Shown: positions 17,160 through 26,701, numbered from the stretch's first letter. The stretch: DNA of 64,000 nt from an uncultured Bacteriovoracaceae bacterium (GCA_937931205.1 CALHBF010000013.1:1-64000), one strand, 5' to 3'. Numbers and translations: made by a program. Notes: generated by a model from the sequence alone, not told the origin.

Positions 17160-17777
17160 ATGAAAGTATTAAATATAACAGCATTAACTCTATTAAGCCT
17201 TTTCTCCCTAGAGAGCTGGTCTGCCAGTTCATTTACTAATGTCGCCTCAGTCAGTGAGAAGACTGTTATCGCTGGGGTGAAGAAAGTAGAGACAGGTATG
17301 GAGATGGAGTCTCATCTTCTTGAAGTTGATGCAAGCAACTTAAGCGCTCGCAAGGTTAAACTTCCTGTTGATATTGAGAGCAGAGAAGTTGTGGGATTAT
17401 TTCCAGCACTTAAAGATGCTGTTCTGGTAGTCACTCAGATCACGACTGGTGGTGGGGATAAACCTCAAGTTCATAGCTATGATCTTCTGAAAAAATCTTG
17501 GAAAAAGATTGGCGAAGTTGATTGTGTTTCATTTGCTAAAGTTGAAGTCACTACTAGTGCTCTTGAGTTTTCTTGCGAAGTAACGGATGCCGCGGGAAAG
17601 GTGAGTACAATGGTGAGAAAAGTTGTTTCTCCTGTAAGTTTAAAAGTACAGAAAGTAGAACTGCCTGTGACCAAGATTGAAGAATCAAAGTTTAAGGCAA
17701 GTTTAGCTGGTGAAGAGTTTGCTTGGAATCAGCTTAAAGTCGTTCAAGGGCAAAAAGAGAAAGTTTTTGCTCCTTAA
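17160..17777 (+). CDS. Secreted hypothetical protein
   Basis: 205 residues from ATG 17160, which follows AAGGGA; the ATG at 17142 is unlikely. Signal peptide MKVLNITALTLLSLFSLESW, cleaved near SAS. The mature part is rich in Val/Lys/Ser beta strands, with two Cys (VDCVS, FSCEV) that may pair. It looks like a small beta-sandwich or propeller fragment; no family recognised. It lies 20 bases after the deacetylase on the same strand, so both are probably co-transcribed, and it may bind the same polymer. It converges with a protease gene that ends 4 bases away. Confidence 0.7.
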   Translation: MKVLNITALTLLSLFSLESWSASSFTNVASVSEKTVIAGVKKVETGMEMESHLLEVDASNLSARKVKLPVDIESREVVGLFPALKDAVLVVTQITTGGGDKPQVHSYDLLKKSWKKIGEVDCVSFAKVEVTTSALEFSCEVTDAAGKVSTMVRKVVSPVSLKVQKVELPVTKIEESKFKASLAGEEFAWNQLKVVQGQKEKVFAP

Positions 17778-17780
17778 AGC

Positions 17781-18488
17781 TTAATAATTCTTCCCAACTC
17801 TCTCAAGATCCTCGGCCGTTCTTAAATTCTTAAAGAATCGAGCAATCTTAGGAACAATCTTTTCCATCTCTTCGCGAGTTTCATCTGAGTGGTGATAAAG
17901 AGCAAAGAGTTCGGCAAAACGTTCTGTCTCATTATCAGTACAGTAGCGCTGAGGGCATTTTCTGTTTGTATACTCGTCAACTTGAGGATTATCGGCCATT
18001 AACTTCTTCCAAGTATGGGAAGAAGAAATAGCGAAGTTGTTATAGGTTGAATCAAGTGAGTGAGCATGTTCATGCAAAACGAGATTAGATGAGCCATGCT
18101 TATTATTTAAACTATTAATCACAATACGCGTAGGTTCGCCGGCAAAAGGAAAGCCTCCAGCACCAGGAACACCACTCCATGCCCTACCATCAAAAGTATC
18201 ATTATTATTTTGTGGCCAGGTCGGATCATCATTAACACCTTGTCCATTAATAAGATGAATTTTTGCTCCTGAGCGTACCATCTCTCTATGAAGGGCTACT
18301 GGAAACTTTTTAAATTCGGTAAGAAAGAGTTGAATATCCTTCGATTTAACATTTGGAGTTGCGATAAAAATATTCTGCTTTTCAAAGACTGAGACAAAGG
18401 AATCAAGAGATTTTTGTCCCATGGTATGAACGCTTGCATTTACAGATAGTGAAAGTGCAATCAGGGGAAAGAAATATTTCTTCTTCAT
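17781..18488 (-). CDS. Secreted zinc metalloprotease, ATLF/M34-like
   Basis: 235 residues with signal peptide (MKKKYFFPLIALSLSVNAS). LVLHEHAHSLDSTY holds H-E-x-x-H. About 60 residues on, ETERFAELFALY supplies the likely third ligand Glu, the spacing and wording seen in anthrax-lethal-factor-like (ATLF) peptidases. The GVPGAGGFPFAGEPTRIVIN segment before it also fits that group. It should cut proteins in the periplasm or outside the cell. Two Cys (RKCPQRYC) could form a disulfide. It is monocistronic; its upstream region is shared with the divergent RCC1 gene. Confidence 0.75.
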   Translation of the reverse strand: MKKKYFFPLIALSLSVNASVHTMGQKSLDSFVSVFEKQNIFIATPNVKSKDIQLFLTEFKKFPVALHREMVRSGAKIHLINGQGVNDDPTWPQNNNDTFDGRAWSGVPGAGGFPFAGEPTRIVINSLNNKHGSSNLVLHEHAHSLDSTYNNFAISSSHTWKKLMADNPQVDEYTNRKCPQRYCTDNETERFAELFALYHHSDETREEMEKIVPKIARFFKNLRTAEDLERVGKNY

Positions 18489-18566
18489 ATCCGTCTCCTT
18501 AAAGATGTTTATATTCTAATTGAAATAATGGATACAGAAGATATGCCTTGAACTAATTCCCTGGAG

Positions 18567-18589
18567 GTGTCTAAAGTTTAGACACTTTT
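18567..18589 (+). terminator. Hairpin with T-run just before the RCC1-like gene
   Basis: GTGTCTAA-AGT-TTAGACAC followed by TTTT ends 5 bases before the likely GTG start. No upstream plus-strand gene needs a terminator here, so it could act as an attenuator of the gene that follows, or that gene may start further in. Confidence 0.5.
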
Positions 18590-18593
18590 CCTG

Positions 18594-20852
18594 GTGATTA
18601 AAACTTTCTTAAACATAATTAAGAAAATCGTCGATCTGTACCTTATGTTTGGCCTTACCTTAAAATTGAATCGATTCAACCTACTTGGAGTTTTATTCTT
18701 ACTATTATCTTGTGAGAAGTTTGATTTTATTACTATCCCTCCAGGCCCTGAAACTCCTGCTATAAAAAGAATAAAATTCGATAAGTTTATCACGAACTCC
18801 TCTTCTACCTCTTGTGGAATAACCTTAGCTCGAAAACTCTTTTGTACTCTTTCTCAGAATAATCAGGGTCTTTCATTTTTTGAGTATGGAGTTCCTGCTA
18901 AATGGCCAGTGAAGCTTGTGGATTCAGGACGCCATCATCTGTGTGCGATTTTTGAAGGCCCTTCCTTCGATGAAATCTGGTGTAAGGGAACAGGAACATC
19001 CGGACAGCTTGGTAATGGGGCGAGTGTATCAAGTGATGATCTTGTCAAAGTTAGTGGCCTTCCTGAAATTCGTTTCATTGACTTAGGTCTTGGCGGAACT
19101 CGATCATGTGCAGTGACTTGGGATCATCGAGTCTATTGTTGGGGAACTGGAGGAATGATTGCTGGTGTCTCAGCTAATTCAGCTTATGAAACGACTTTGA
19201 CGAATGTTCTAGAATTAAAAGGAAATTTCAATTCAACCTGTGCTCTTAAAAATGATCGTTCTCTTTGGTGCTGGGGTACAGGTGCCAACGGGATATTGGG
19301 ACAAGGGACAACTGTAACAATTTCAACTCCTGTGCAGGTTAAAGATTCACTGGGAACAGGTTTCCTTGAAAATGTGTCGGACTTTTCTGTCGGTCATACG
19401 CAGGCCTGTGCCATTATTGATGAAGAAGTCTATTGTTGGGGGTTATCACGAAGAGTTGGAGTTGATGCTGATGGGTCTACTAATTTACCTCGCCATATTT
19501 CTGAACTATCAGGAGCAGTGAGAATTGAGTCGGGAGATTATCATTCGTGCACTCTTTCGAATACTGGTGAGGTTTATTGCTGGGGAGATAATCGTAACTT
19601 CCAAATCGGTGGAGTTGAAGTTAGAGAAGTCATTATCCCAAGGAAAATAGCTTTAGGGGCTGTCGTAGTTAAAGACCTAAGCTTAGGTAATGGGGCAAAC
19701 CCAAGCTATGCAAGAAGCTGTGTTTTAGCGACTGATGGAAGATTTTATTGTTGGGGGACTTCTGGTCTTGGTAGCTTTGGTTCAATTCTTCCTATTTTAA
19801 GTCAGAGTTTTGCATTGCAACCTGAAAGCAACATCACTTCCTTATCAATCGCAGGCAGTTCAGTTTGTTTAATTAAAAATAATCAACCTTATTCATCAGG
19901 CTACAATGATTATGCTCAATTTGATAATGATCGCTACATCATATCGTCTCCTGTTCCTATAAGTACGGATACGGTTAGTGATTATAGCTGTAGTCGCTAT
20001 TCAACCTGTTTTGTTTCTTCAAGTGAATTGTATTGTAAGGGCTTGAGTTATACTGGAATTCAAAAGATAACTGCTCTTGGAAATAATGTAGTGAGGGCCA
20101 TTGCCGGCTCTCACACAACTTGTGCTCTAACAAGTGATGATGAGTTGAAATGCTGGGGGACAAATTCCAGTGGACAAGTAGGGAACGGAACAACGACAAC
20201 ATCAGTGGCGGCGACTTCGCCATACCTTACAATGACAAATGTTTTAACTGCCGAAGGATCGAGCAGTTTCTTCTGTGCTTTAAAACATGACAAAACTGTC
20301 TGGTGCTGGGGAAGTAATCAGCATGGAAGTATTGGGCATGATAATGCTTCCGAATTAATTGTGAATACTCCTACTATGGTTCAAGGTCTTCCTGATCTGA
20401 CAAGTGTGACTAATCTGCAATTAAAGACGGAAGAGGGAGCAGCATGTCTATTGGCAGATAATGATGTTTACTGCTGGGGAAGAGATATCGGTCGTATTCT
20501 CTCTCATGCTGAAGTCAATGCTGCCAAGGCATACAGAATCAATGCACTTTCAGGAAATGTGAAAAAGATCGGAATTATTTCAGCTGGAGTTTGCGCTGCT
20601 TATACTAATTCAACTGTCAGCTGTGTTGCTTATGGCTCAAGCGCCCTAAGCTTATTTCCTAATGGAGTTGTTACAAAGAAAAATTATCCGGCACTTCCTG
20701 GAGAAATTCAGGAAATCGAAGGAGGAACCTATCTCCTCTGCACTCTTTTAACCAATGGTAGACGTTATTGTGTTGGGAATAATTCTGCAGGTGGAATGAG
20801 TCACGCCGGCATTCAATCGGTTCTTGTGTTAAATCCTGTGAGCTGGCCTTAA
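18594..20852 (+). CDS. RCC1-repeat lipoprotein
   Basis: 752 residues from GTG 18594; ATG 18645 is an alternative, and neither has a clear ribosome site. A lipobox (LFLLLSCEKF) follows the hydrophobic N-terminus, so it is probably an outer-membrane or surface lipoprotein. The rest is at least eight repeats with the RCC1 core C-x-W-G-x3-x-G-Q-L-G-x-G (YCWGTGG, WCWGTGA, YCWGDN, KCWGTNS, WCWGSNQ, YCWGRD). These predict one or two seven-bladed propellers with many Cys pairs. Bacterial RCC1 propellers often mediate binding or effector functions. It overlaps the converging flippase gene by 24 bp. Confidence 0.82.
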   Translation: MIKTFLNIIKKIVDLYLMFGLTLKLNRFNLLGVLFLLLSCEKFDFITIPPGPETPAIKRIKFDKFITNSSSTSCGITLARKLFCTLSQNNQGLSFFEYGVPAKWPVKLVDSGRHHLCAIFEGPSFDEIWCKGTGTSGQLGNGASVSSDDLVKVSGLPEIRFIDLGLGGTRSCAVTWDHRVYCWGTGGMIAGVSANSAYETTLTNVLELKGNFNSTCALKNDRSLWCWGTGANGILGQGTTVTISTPVQVKDSLGTGFLENVSDFSVGHTQACAIIDEEVYCWGLSRRVGVDADGSTNLPRHISELSGAVRIESGDYHSCTLSNTGEVYCWGDNRNFQIGGVEVREVIIPRKIALGAVVVKDLSLGNGANPSYARSCVLATDGRFYCWGTSGLGSFGSILPILSQSFALQPESNITSLSIAGSSVCLIKNNQPYSSGYNDYAQFDNDRYIISSPVPISTDTVSDYSCSRYSTCFVSSSELYCKGLSYTGIQKITALGNNVVRAIAGSHTTCALTSDDELKCWGTNSSGQVGNGTTTTSVAATSPYLTMTNVLTAEGSSSFFCALKHDKTVWCWGSNQHGSIGHDNASELIVNTPTMVQGLPDLTSVTNLQLKTEEGAACLLADNDVYCWGRDIGRILSHAEVNAAKAYRINALSGNVKKIGIISAGVCAAYTNSTVSCVAYGSSALSLFPNGVVTKKNYPALPGEIQEIEGGTYLLCTLLTNGRRYCVGNNSAGGMSHAGIQSVLVLNPVSWP

Positions 20853-22253
20853 GAATTTCTTTAAAGTCAGAAGATAAATCAAAGCAAATAATCCACCATT
20901 GATAAGAAAGGCCAAAGTCTGATTTTCAAAAAAGCGATTTCCGAACCAGCAAGCGGTACTCAAAACAAATGAAAAGATCATATAACTAAGAATCTTACGA
21001 CTCGCGTACAAAGATACGAAATGAATTCCTGTGATTGCGCAGGACTTGTTTAATAAGTATGCGCGATAACCCAGTTTGAGAACAATACTTACCCCAAGAG
21101 TGATAGTGGCAGTGCTTAAATAGGCGCAAATGAGAATGATCAGTAGGGAGAGTGTCGCAAATACAATATTGATTTTAAGCAAAATCTTTGTTTGTCCAGT
21201 TGAGCGCAGAAGGGAATCATGAGGGATAAGATACATGAAGTAATTAAGGGCAAACACTTTGAGAAAAAAGCTCGCCTCAAGATATTCCTTAGTATAAAGA
21301 ATTTCAATGATGACATCGGAATAGAGAATTAACCCAAATATGGATGGGATTGTTAAAAAGGCAATCCCTTCAATCGCCTCTTTAAGTATCCGCTGCATAC
21401 TTTGTATTTCTTGTTTCTGGTAAAGAGAACTTAAGTTAGGTATCAGCTTTTTTTGAATAGAGCTTTCTAAAATTAAGATGGTAGGAACGACTAAGCACCC
21501 GAGGGTATAAAAGGCATAATCAGTAGTTGAAAGAAAGGTTGCTAAAATTAGCTGATCAGCTTTTTCAATGATCATGACGAGGGCAGCACTTAAGGAGATG
21601 GGAAAGGAGTAATCAAGTGCCTTCTTCCAGTCTTTCTTCTCCCGTTTAAAGTTAAATGCCCCTTCTTGATAAGCAAGAGTATTCATCAAAATGAAACTTC
21701 CAAGCATCATGAGAGAGAAGAAGTAAAAAACGAATTTGATATCTCGATATTGATAAGCAATAAAAATAAAACCAGTTACTTTTATCACCTCAAAACTTGT
21801 TCCTAAAATAAGCGATCTGACACTGCGACCACTCGCCATCGTGTACTCGCCATAGATGGCACTGGGGGCGGCTAAAAGACTTGAGAAAGTTATCAAGGCA
21901 ATATCTAGATAACTTAAATTTTGATCCTTTAAGAGAAAGAGCAGTATCAGGAAAATAGGTAATACTGCGGCCAAAGAGAAAGTAAAGATCAACTGCCAGA
22001 TAGCGCTTGAGAGTTTGGGAAAGTTGACTTTATCGCCGACCCAATAGTAGACAGAGGTCAAAATCCCAGCCGTCATGGTGAAAAAGGGAATGAGTCCTAC
22101 ATAGAGGAAGAAAATCTTATAAAGACCCATTTCTTCAGGATCAAAGATCCTAACGAGAACAAGCGGGAGTAGAAGATTGATGAGAGCATTAAAGTTCCCA
22201 ATAACAAAAATCGGCCAGTGTGAACTGTTCAGTTTGCCCCAGATCTTATTCAT
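20829..22253 (-). CDS. Wzx-like flippase (MOP superfamily)
   Basis: 474 residues with 12-14 hydrophobic helices, the size and pattern of polysaccharide or oligosaccharide flippases of the MOP exporter group (N-terminal FVIGNFNALINLLLPLVLVR). Members move lipid-linked sugars, or in the related MATE and peptide-flippase branches other products, across the inner membrane. It is divergent from the NRPS, so it may export that product or a glycan. ATG 22253 has no Shine-Dalgarno sequence; TCCGATAAGC sits 6 bases upstream of the ATG. Its 3' end overlaps the RCC1-like gene. Confidence 0.8.
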   Translation of the reverse strand: MNKIWGKLNSSHWPIFVIGNFNALINLLLPLVLVRIFDPEEMGLYKIFFLYVGLIPFFTMTAGILTSVYYWVGDKVNFPKLSSAIWQLIFTFSLAAVLPIFLILLFLLKDQNLSYLDIALITFSSLLAAPSAIYGEYTMASGRSVRSLILGTSFEVIKVTGFIFIAYQYRDIKFVFYFFSLMMLGSFILMNTLAYQEGAFNFKREKKDWKKALDYSFPISLSAALVMIIEKADQLILATFLSTTDYAFYTLGCLVVPTILILESSIQKKLIPNLSSLYQKQEIQSMQRILKEAIEGIAFLTIPSIFGLILYSDVIIEILYTKEYLEASFFLKVFALNYFMYLIPHDSLLRSTGQTKILLKINIVFATLSLLIILICAYLSTATITLGVSIVLKLGYRAYLLNKSCAITGIHFVSLYASRKILSYMIFSFVLSTACWFGNRFFENQTLAFLINGGLFALIYLLTLKKFLRPAHRI

Positions 22254-22259
22254 TTCAAT

Positions 22260-22288
22260 GCTTATCGGAGAAGAGACTTTTTAATTAA
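22260..22288 (-). promoter_or_regulatory. Sigma28-like element before the flippase
   Basis: Read on the minus strand: TTAA (22288-22285), 15 nt, TCCGATAA (22269-22262). It shares the 10-mer TCCGATAAGC with 16310-16319 and leaves only a few bases before the ATG. Confidence 0.4.
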
Positions 22289-22310
22289 GTCAGATATTGA
22301 GAAAAAGACA

Positions 22311-22338
22311 TAAACTCTCGGATGTTTAGACCCGATAG
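22311..22338 (+). promoter_or_regulatory. Sigma28-like element before the NRPS
   Basis: TAAA (22311-22314), 16 nt, CCCGATAG (22331-22338), the same 16-nt spacing as at 16290. The NRPS start follows 30 nt later with its own ribosome site. Confidence 0.35.
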
Positions 22339-22368
22339 GGATCTAGATTAGACATTAAGGGAAAAAAG

Positions 22369-25300
22369 TTGGAATTAACTGAAAAAGTTAACACTATCAC
22401 GGTTTTAACACCCATCTGGGAGAAAATTCTCGATGTTAAAAACGTAGGGCCTGGAGCAAATTTCTTTGCTTTAGGTGGGCATTCCTTAATGGCCGTGGAA
22501 ATGGTTGCTAGAATTGAAGAACAACTTGGTGTCGAAATCACCATGAAGGACATTCTAGAGCACCCTGAGCTTAATCAGTTGGCCGAGTTTATCGCTAAGC
22601 TGGATAGTTCAATTAAAGTTTCGCATCCTGCTTCTACGACAATTTATGATTCTCTTTTTCCATTAAGTCCTAATCAGCGTCATCTCTGGAATTTAGTTTC
22701 ACTATCCCCACAAGATATTACCCATAATATTTCGAACGCGATTAGAATCAGAAGAAAACTTGATATCATCTTAATAAACGAAGTTTTAAATCACATTTTC
22801 TTAGAAAATGAATCTCTTCGCACAACATTTTTAAAAAATGAGAATGGTGTTTTTCAAAAGATTAAACCTTTCTCTCCAATGGACTTGAAATTTATTCCTT
22901 TGAAAGAGCATGAGATCAAAAATGTCTTAAGCCTAGAGATGGAGAAAGTTTTTCATCTGGAACAAGATGAATTGGTGCAAGTAAAGTTTTATCAGTTAGC
23001 TGAAGATGATTTTATCTTCTTTTTCATGGCCCATCATATTGTTTGGGATGGGATTAGTAATATTGTCTTCTTCAATACTTTCTTAGAAAAATACGAAAAT
23101 GGCATTCTCGAAACTAGCTCTAAGAAATCTGGAAGCTATGCTGATTATGTTTATTTTTTGGAAGAATACTTCAAAGCTCCTGAATACTTGGAGAAGTTAT
23201 CTTTCTGGAAAGAGAAATTTAACAGTATTGATGTCGTTCCATTCTTTAAAAGGGATAATGAAGGAGAGACTCATCTCAATGGGTCCTCTGTTCTCAATAT
23301 GAGAATTGAAGAAGAGCTTCTCGTAAAAGCTGAAGAGTATGTTAGAGAAAGAGGTATCTCTCTGTATCATCTTTTCTTTAGTTGTTTTCACTTTCTTCTT
23401 TTTCAAAGGAATGGAAGTGATGCTCAAATAGTGGGGACTCCGGTTCATGGCCGCTCTAATCGAAAATTTAGAAAGACCCTTGGATTCTTTATTAATACCT
23501 TGCCTTTTATCCATCATTTGAACCCCGAGAAGAAACTAAGAGATAATCTCAACAGTATTATTCAAAATCTCGCAGAATCTTTTTATAACCAAGATGTCCC
23601 TTTTGAGCATCTTTTAAAAAAGACTCGTGCGAACCAGCTTCTGACAAATCATGCCTTGTTTCAAACCTTGTTTGTTTATCTTGATGTGACTCAGGAAATG
23701 AAACTGTTTGATGGCAAAGAGTTTGAGTTAGTCAAAATGGATCGAAAATCAACTCATTGTGAAGTGGATTTTTATCTCTATAAAGCTGAGAAGTTTATTG
23801 ATGTCGTCATTGAGTATCGGAAAAACCTTTTCTCTCAGATGAGTATGGATTCATTTTTTCAAGATTACATTGAAATCGTTAGAACGATTGTGACGAATGA
23901 TCAAATAACCTTAGAGGAAATTAAAAAAGAGAAGATTGATAAGAAGAAGTCATTTATTGATATCGTTAATCTCACTCTTAATCCTCCTCATGTAATCCCT
24001 TCATTCATTGATACTATTTTTGAACAAATAAGGTCAAAAAAATCTCAAATCGCAATCTCAAGTAAAAATTGGTCTCTAACATATAGTGATTTAGAAAAAT
24101 ATACGGCGGTAATCTCAGAGGAACTTCAAAAAGCAGGAATTCAAAAAGGTGATGTTGTTGGAATTTATCTGGAAAGAGATCAATTCTTAGTTCCAGCACT
24201 ACTTGCAACCTTGCATTCAGGGGCCATTTATTTGCCGCTTGACCCCAGTTTTCCACAAGAACGTTTGCAGTACATGGCCCAAAAATCATCCTGCAAAATA
24301 ATTATTTCAACTCAGAGTTTAGATTCTCAGTTTTTGACCTCTAAGAAAATAATTGTTCAAGATTTAGACTTTGATTCGAGTCCTTCTCTCATTGCTTCAA
24401 ATATCAAGCCCTCGGATAGTGCCTATCTTCTTTTTACTTCTGGGAGTACTGGTAATCCTAAAGGAGTAGAGGTTACTCACGAGAATATTTCAAATTTCCT
24501 TCTCTCTATGAGTTTAGCTCCAGGGATGAAAAATACAGATAAGCTTCTTGCAGTTACAACAATCAGCTTCGACATATCTGTTTTAGAACTTTTCCTACCT
24601 CTTTATGTTGGTGCAAGCGTCTACCTTGCGACTAAGGATGAGGTGATTGATCCCAGGGAAATAAAGAAGATCATTATCGAGAAAGATATTTCGATTATGC
24701 AGGCAACTCCTGTTACTTGGAGAATGCTCCTAAAACAAGACTCTTCATCCTATTCCAATTTAAAAGTCCTATGTGGAGGGGAAGCCCTTGATAAGACCTT
24801 AGCGAATGATCTGGTTACTAGATGTGGCGAAGTTTGGAATATGTATGGCCCGACTGAAACAACTGTCTGGTCATCGATCAAGAAAATAGAAGCAACGGAT
24901 ATTCAGATCACTATTGGTCATCCTATTCTAAATACATATTTTCTTATTTTAGATGATAAAGGTCAGCGACTTTATGCCGGTGAAAAGGGGCGACTATTTA
25001 TCGGAGGAAAAGGTATTTCTCGAGGCTACTTTCAAGAAAATAAACTCACTGCTGAAAGGTTTATCTCCCATCCTGATAATAAGAGTGAAATCATTTATGA
25101 TACGGGAGATATTGCTTTTTATAATGAAGCTGGAGAAGTGATTTGCTTAGGTCGGGCCGATAATCAAGTGAAGGTTCGCGGTTATCGTATTGAGTTGGGT
25201 GAAATTGAAGAGGCTATTTTAAAAGAGAACAATGTTTTTGAAGTCGCCTGTAAGGTTATTGATGATGAAATTTATGCTTTTGTTTCTTTGAAAGACAAGA

Positions 25301-26478
25301 GTAAAAATATTGAGGATATTTCATCGAACCTTATAAGAAAAATTCCTCGCTATATGATACCTAAGCGATTGATTGTTATTGATGAACTTCCTAAAACTCC
25401 AAATGATAAGATAGATCGAAAGCAATTGAATCTTGCTCCCTTGAAAAAAACTAAGACCGAATTGATTGAAGAGAATTTTGAGATCAAGACGATTGTAAAA
25501 GGAGTGTGGGAAAAGCATTTAAAGCTGAATCATTTTTCAGATGATGAATCTTTTTTCAATCTGGGCGGGCATTCTTTAATCGCTTTGGATATTTTTAATC
25601 AAATCAACGCATACTTTAATATCAGCTTAGATCTTTCAAGTTTATTTACACATCACTCCGTTTCTAAGTTATCAAGCCTTGTGAATGAGAAAATCCAGCA
25701 AAAGAATGAATCGTTGAAAGGGTATTCTTACGTTGTGAAGATCAACGAAGAATCACATAACTCCGAGAAGATTTTTTGTTTTCATGGTGTGGGTGGAAAC
25801 GTTTTAAATTATTATCCACTAGCTGGAGCGCTTAAAGGTTTTAACTTTTATGGGGTCCAGGCTTCGGGTCTGAATGGTAAAGATAGAATTATCTCATCAA
25901 TTCCCGAGATGGCCCGTGCTTATATTAAAGAGATGAAGAGCATTCAGCCTCAAGGTCCTTACTTATTAGCTGGTGGATCAATGGGTGGGATGATTGCCAT
26001 CGAAGTTGCCTCGCAGCTTGTAAGGAATGGAGATGAAGTTGAGCATGTTTTCATGTTTGATACCTTCGGCCCGGAACTAAAGCTTGATGGGGATGAGTTT
26101 CATTTTGAAAATCTACCACAAAGAATTGTGAATAAGGTAAGAAGCAAGTGGAAGCACCTTTTGTTTCTCTCTCAGGTCTATACTCACAAACTCAAAGGGA
26201 AGGCCATTCCACACTACATTCGCTATCAGTTTATTTCTTATAAGAATCTGAAGGCCATGCAGACCTTTAATCCAGACCTTTGCCATTTCCCTGTTACTCT
26301 CATTCGTGCTCGCCAAGAACTGAAAGGGGTGTACTTAGATCCTTACTTGGGCTGGGAATCAATTCTTAAAGGAAAACTTAAAATTATTGAAATAGCAGGG
26401 GATCATAGCTCCTTTATTGAGACCCAAGACTTCCTGGAAACCTTAAAAGCGAGCGTAAGTACTTATAAAGATAAGTAG
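22369..26478 (+). CDS. Nonribosomal peptide synthetase, PCP-C-A-PCP-TE
   Basis: 1369 residues. Domains in order: carrier (phosphopantetheine site Ser39 in LGGHSL); condensation (about 85-510, HHIVWDG at 222-228); adenylation (about 545-1035, A3 core YLLFTSGSTG from 686, A5 MYGPTETT, A7 YDTGD, A8 VRGYRIELGEIE); second carrier (Ser1069 in LGGHSL); thioesterase (Ser1204 in GGSMGG, His in GDHSSF). Manual reading of the adenylation pocket gives about D-I-L-Q-L-G-M-V-W-K, near the published glycine-type code. The leading carrier has no adenylation domain, so its starter must be loaded by another enzyme. TTG 22369 is the start, behind AAGGG. The product may be a short acyl- or dipeptide. Confidence 0.92.
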   Translation: MELTEKVNTITVLTPIWEKILDVKNVGPGANFFALGGHSLMAVEMVARIEEQLGVEITMKDILEHPELNQLAEFIAKLDSSIKVSHPASTTIYDSLFPLSPNQRHLWNLVSLSPQDITHNISNAIRIRRKLDIILINEVLNHIFLENESLRTTFLKNENGVFQKIKPFSPMDLKFIPLKEHEIKNVLSLEMEKVFHLEQDELVQVKFYQLAEDDFIFFFMAHHIVWDGISNIVFFNTFLEKYENGILETSSKKSGSYADYVYFLEEYFKAPEYLEKLSFWKEKFNSIDVVPFFKRDNEGETHLNGSSVLNMRIEEELLVKAEEYVRERGISLYHLFFSCFHFLLFQRNGSDAQIVGTPVHGRSNRKFRKTLGFFINTLPFIHHLNPEKKLRDNLNSIIQNLAESFYNQDVPFEHLLKKTRANQLLTNHALFQTLFVYLDVTQEMKLFDGKEFELVKMDRKSTHCEVDFYLYKAEKFIDVVIEYRKNLFSQMSMDSFFQDYIEIVRTIVTNDQITLEEIKKEKIDKKKSFIDIVNLTLNPPHVIPSFIDTIFEQIRSKKSQIAISSKNWSLTYSDLEKYTAVISEELQKAGIQKGDVVGIYLERDQFLVPALLATLHSGAIYLPLDPSFPQERLQYMAQKSSCKIIISTQSLDSQFLTSKKIIVQDLDFDSSPSLIASNIKPSDSAYLLFTSGSTGNPKGVEVTHENISNFLLSMSLAPGMKNTDKLLAVTTISFDISVLELFLPLYVGASVYLATKDEVIDPREIKKIIIEKDISIMQATPVTWRMLLKQDSSSYSNLKVLCGGEALDKTLANDLVTRCGEVWNMYGPTETTVWSSIKKIEATDIQITIGHPILNTYFLILDDKGQRLYAGEKGRLFIGGKGISRGYFQENKLTAERFISHPDNKSEIIYDTGDIAFYNEAGEVICLGRADNQVKVRGYRIELGEIEEAILKENNVFEVACKVIDDEIYAFVSLKDKSKNIEDISSNLIRKIPRYMIPKRLIVIDELPKTPNDKIDRKQLNLAPLKKTKTELIEENFEIKTIVKGVWEKHLKLNHFSDDESFFNLGGHSLIALDIFNQINAYFNISLDLSSLFTHHSVSKLSSLVNEKIQQKNESLKGYSYVVKINEESHNSEKIFCFHGVGGNVLNYYPLAGALKGFNFYGVQASGLNGKDRIISSIPEMARAYIKEMKSIQPQGPYLLAGGSMGGMIAIEVASQLVRNGDEVEHVFMFDTFGPELKLDGDEFHFENLPQRIVNKVRSKWKHLLFLSQVYTHKLKGKAIPHYIRYQFISYKNLKAMQTFNPDLCHFPVTLIRARQELKGVYLDPYLGWESILKGKLKIIEIAGDHSSFIETQDFLETLKASVSTYKDK

Positions 26479-26541
26479 AGGGAATTTTGTTGCTTCCTTA
26501 AATGAGGATTGGTACAAGTGTCCGACTTTTAGGAGCAAATT

Positions 26542-26667
26542 ATGAAAAATATATTGTTATTAGCAATGGCCGTAGCACTTTTCTCTTTTATCAGCGGAAG
26601 TGCAAATTCAAGTGATTCTTATTTCTGTGATCCAGAGAATCCTACAGATGACTGCCACCATCTTTAA
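26542..26667 (+). CDS. 41-residue secreted peptide
   Basis: ATG 26542 is preceded by AGGAGC (26531-26536), and an intrinsic terminator follows 8 bases after the stop, so this short frame has full gene signals. The N-terminal about 24 residues are a textbook signal peptide (MKNILLLAMAVALFSFISGS). The mature remainder of about 17 residues is acidic and carries two Cys (YFCDPEN, DDCHHL) and a C-terminal His-His-Leu. It lies 63 bases after the NRPS on the same strand. It may be a small secreted factor, a metal-binding peptide, or unrelated to the NRPS. No family recognised. Confidence 0.72.
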   Translation: MKNILLLAMAVALFSFISGSANSSDSYFCDPENPTDDCHHL

Positions 26668-26675
26668 GAAATGAG

Positions 26676-26701
26676 AAGGCCCGCTTTGCGGGCCTTTTTT
26701 T
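26676..26701 (+). terminator. Intrinsic terminator after the small peptide
   Basis: A 9-bp stem AAGGCCCGC/GCGGGCCTT with TTT loop and T-run. It may also serve the converging lipoprotein gene that ends at 26700. Confidence 0.9.

Noticed and set aside
22326-22553. Minus-strand open frame over the NRPS start
   Set aside because: It covers the conserved carrier-domain codons of the NRPS and lacks a ribosome site.
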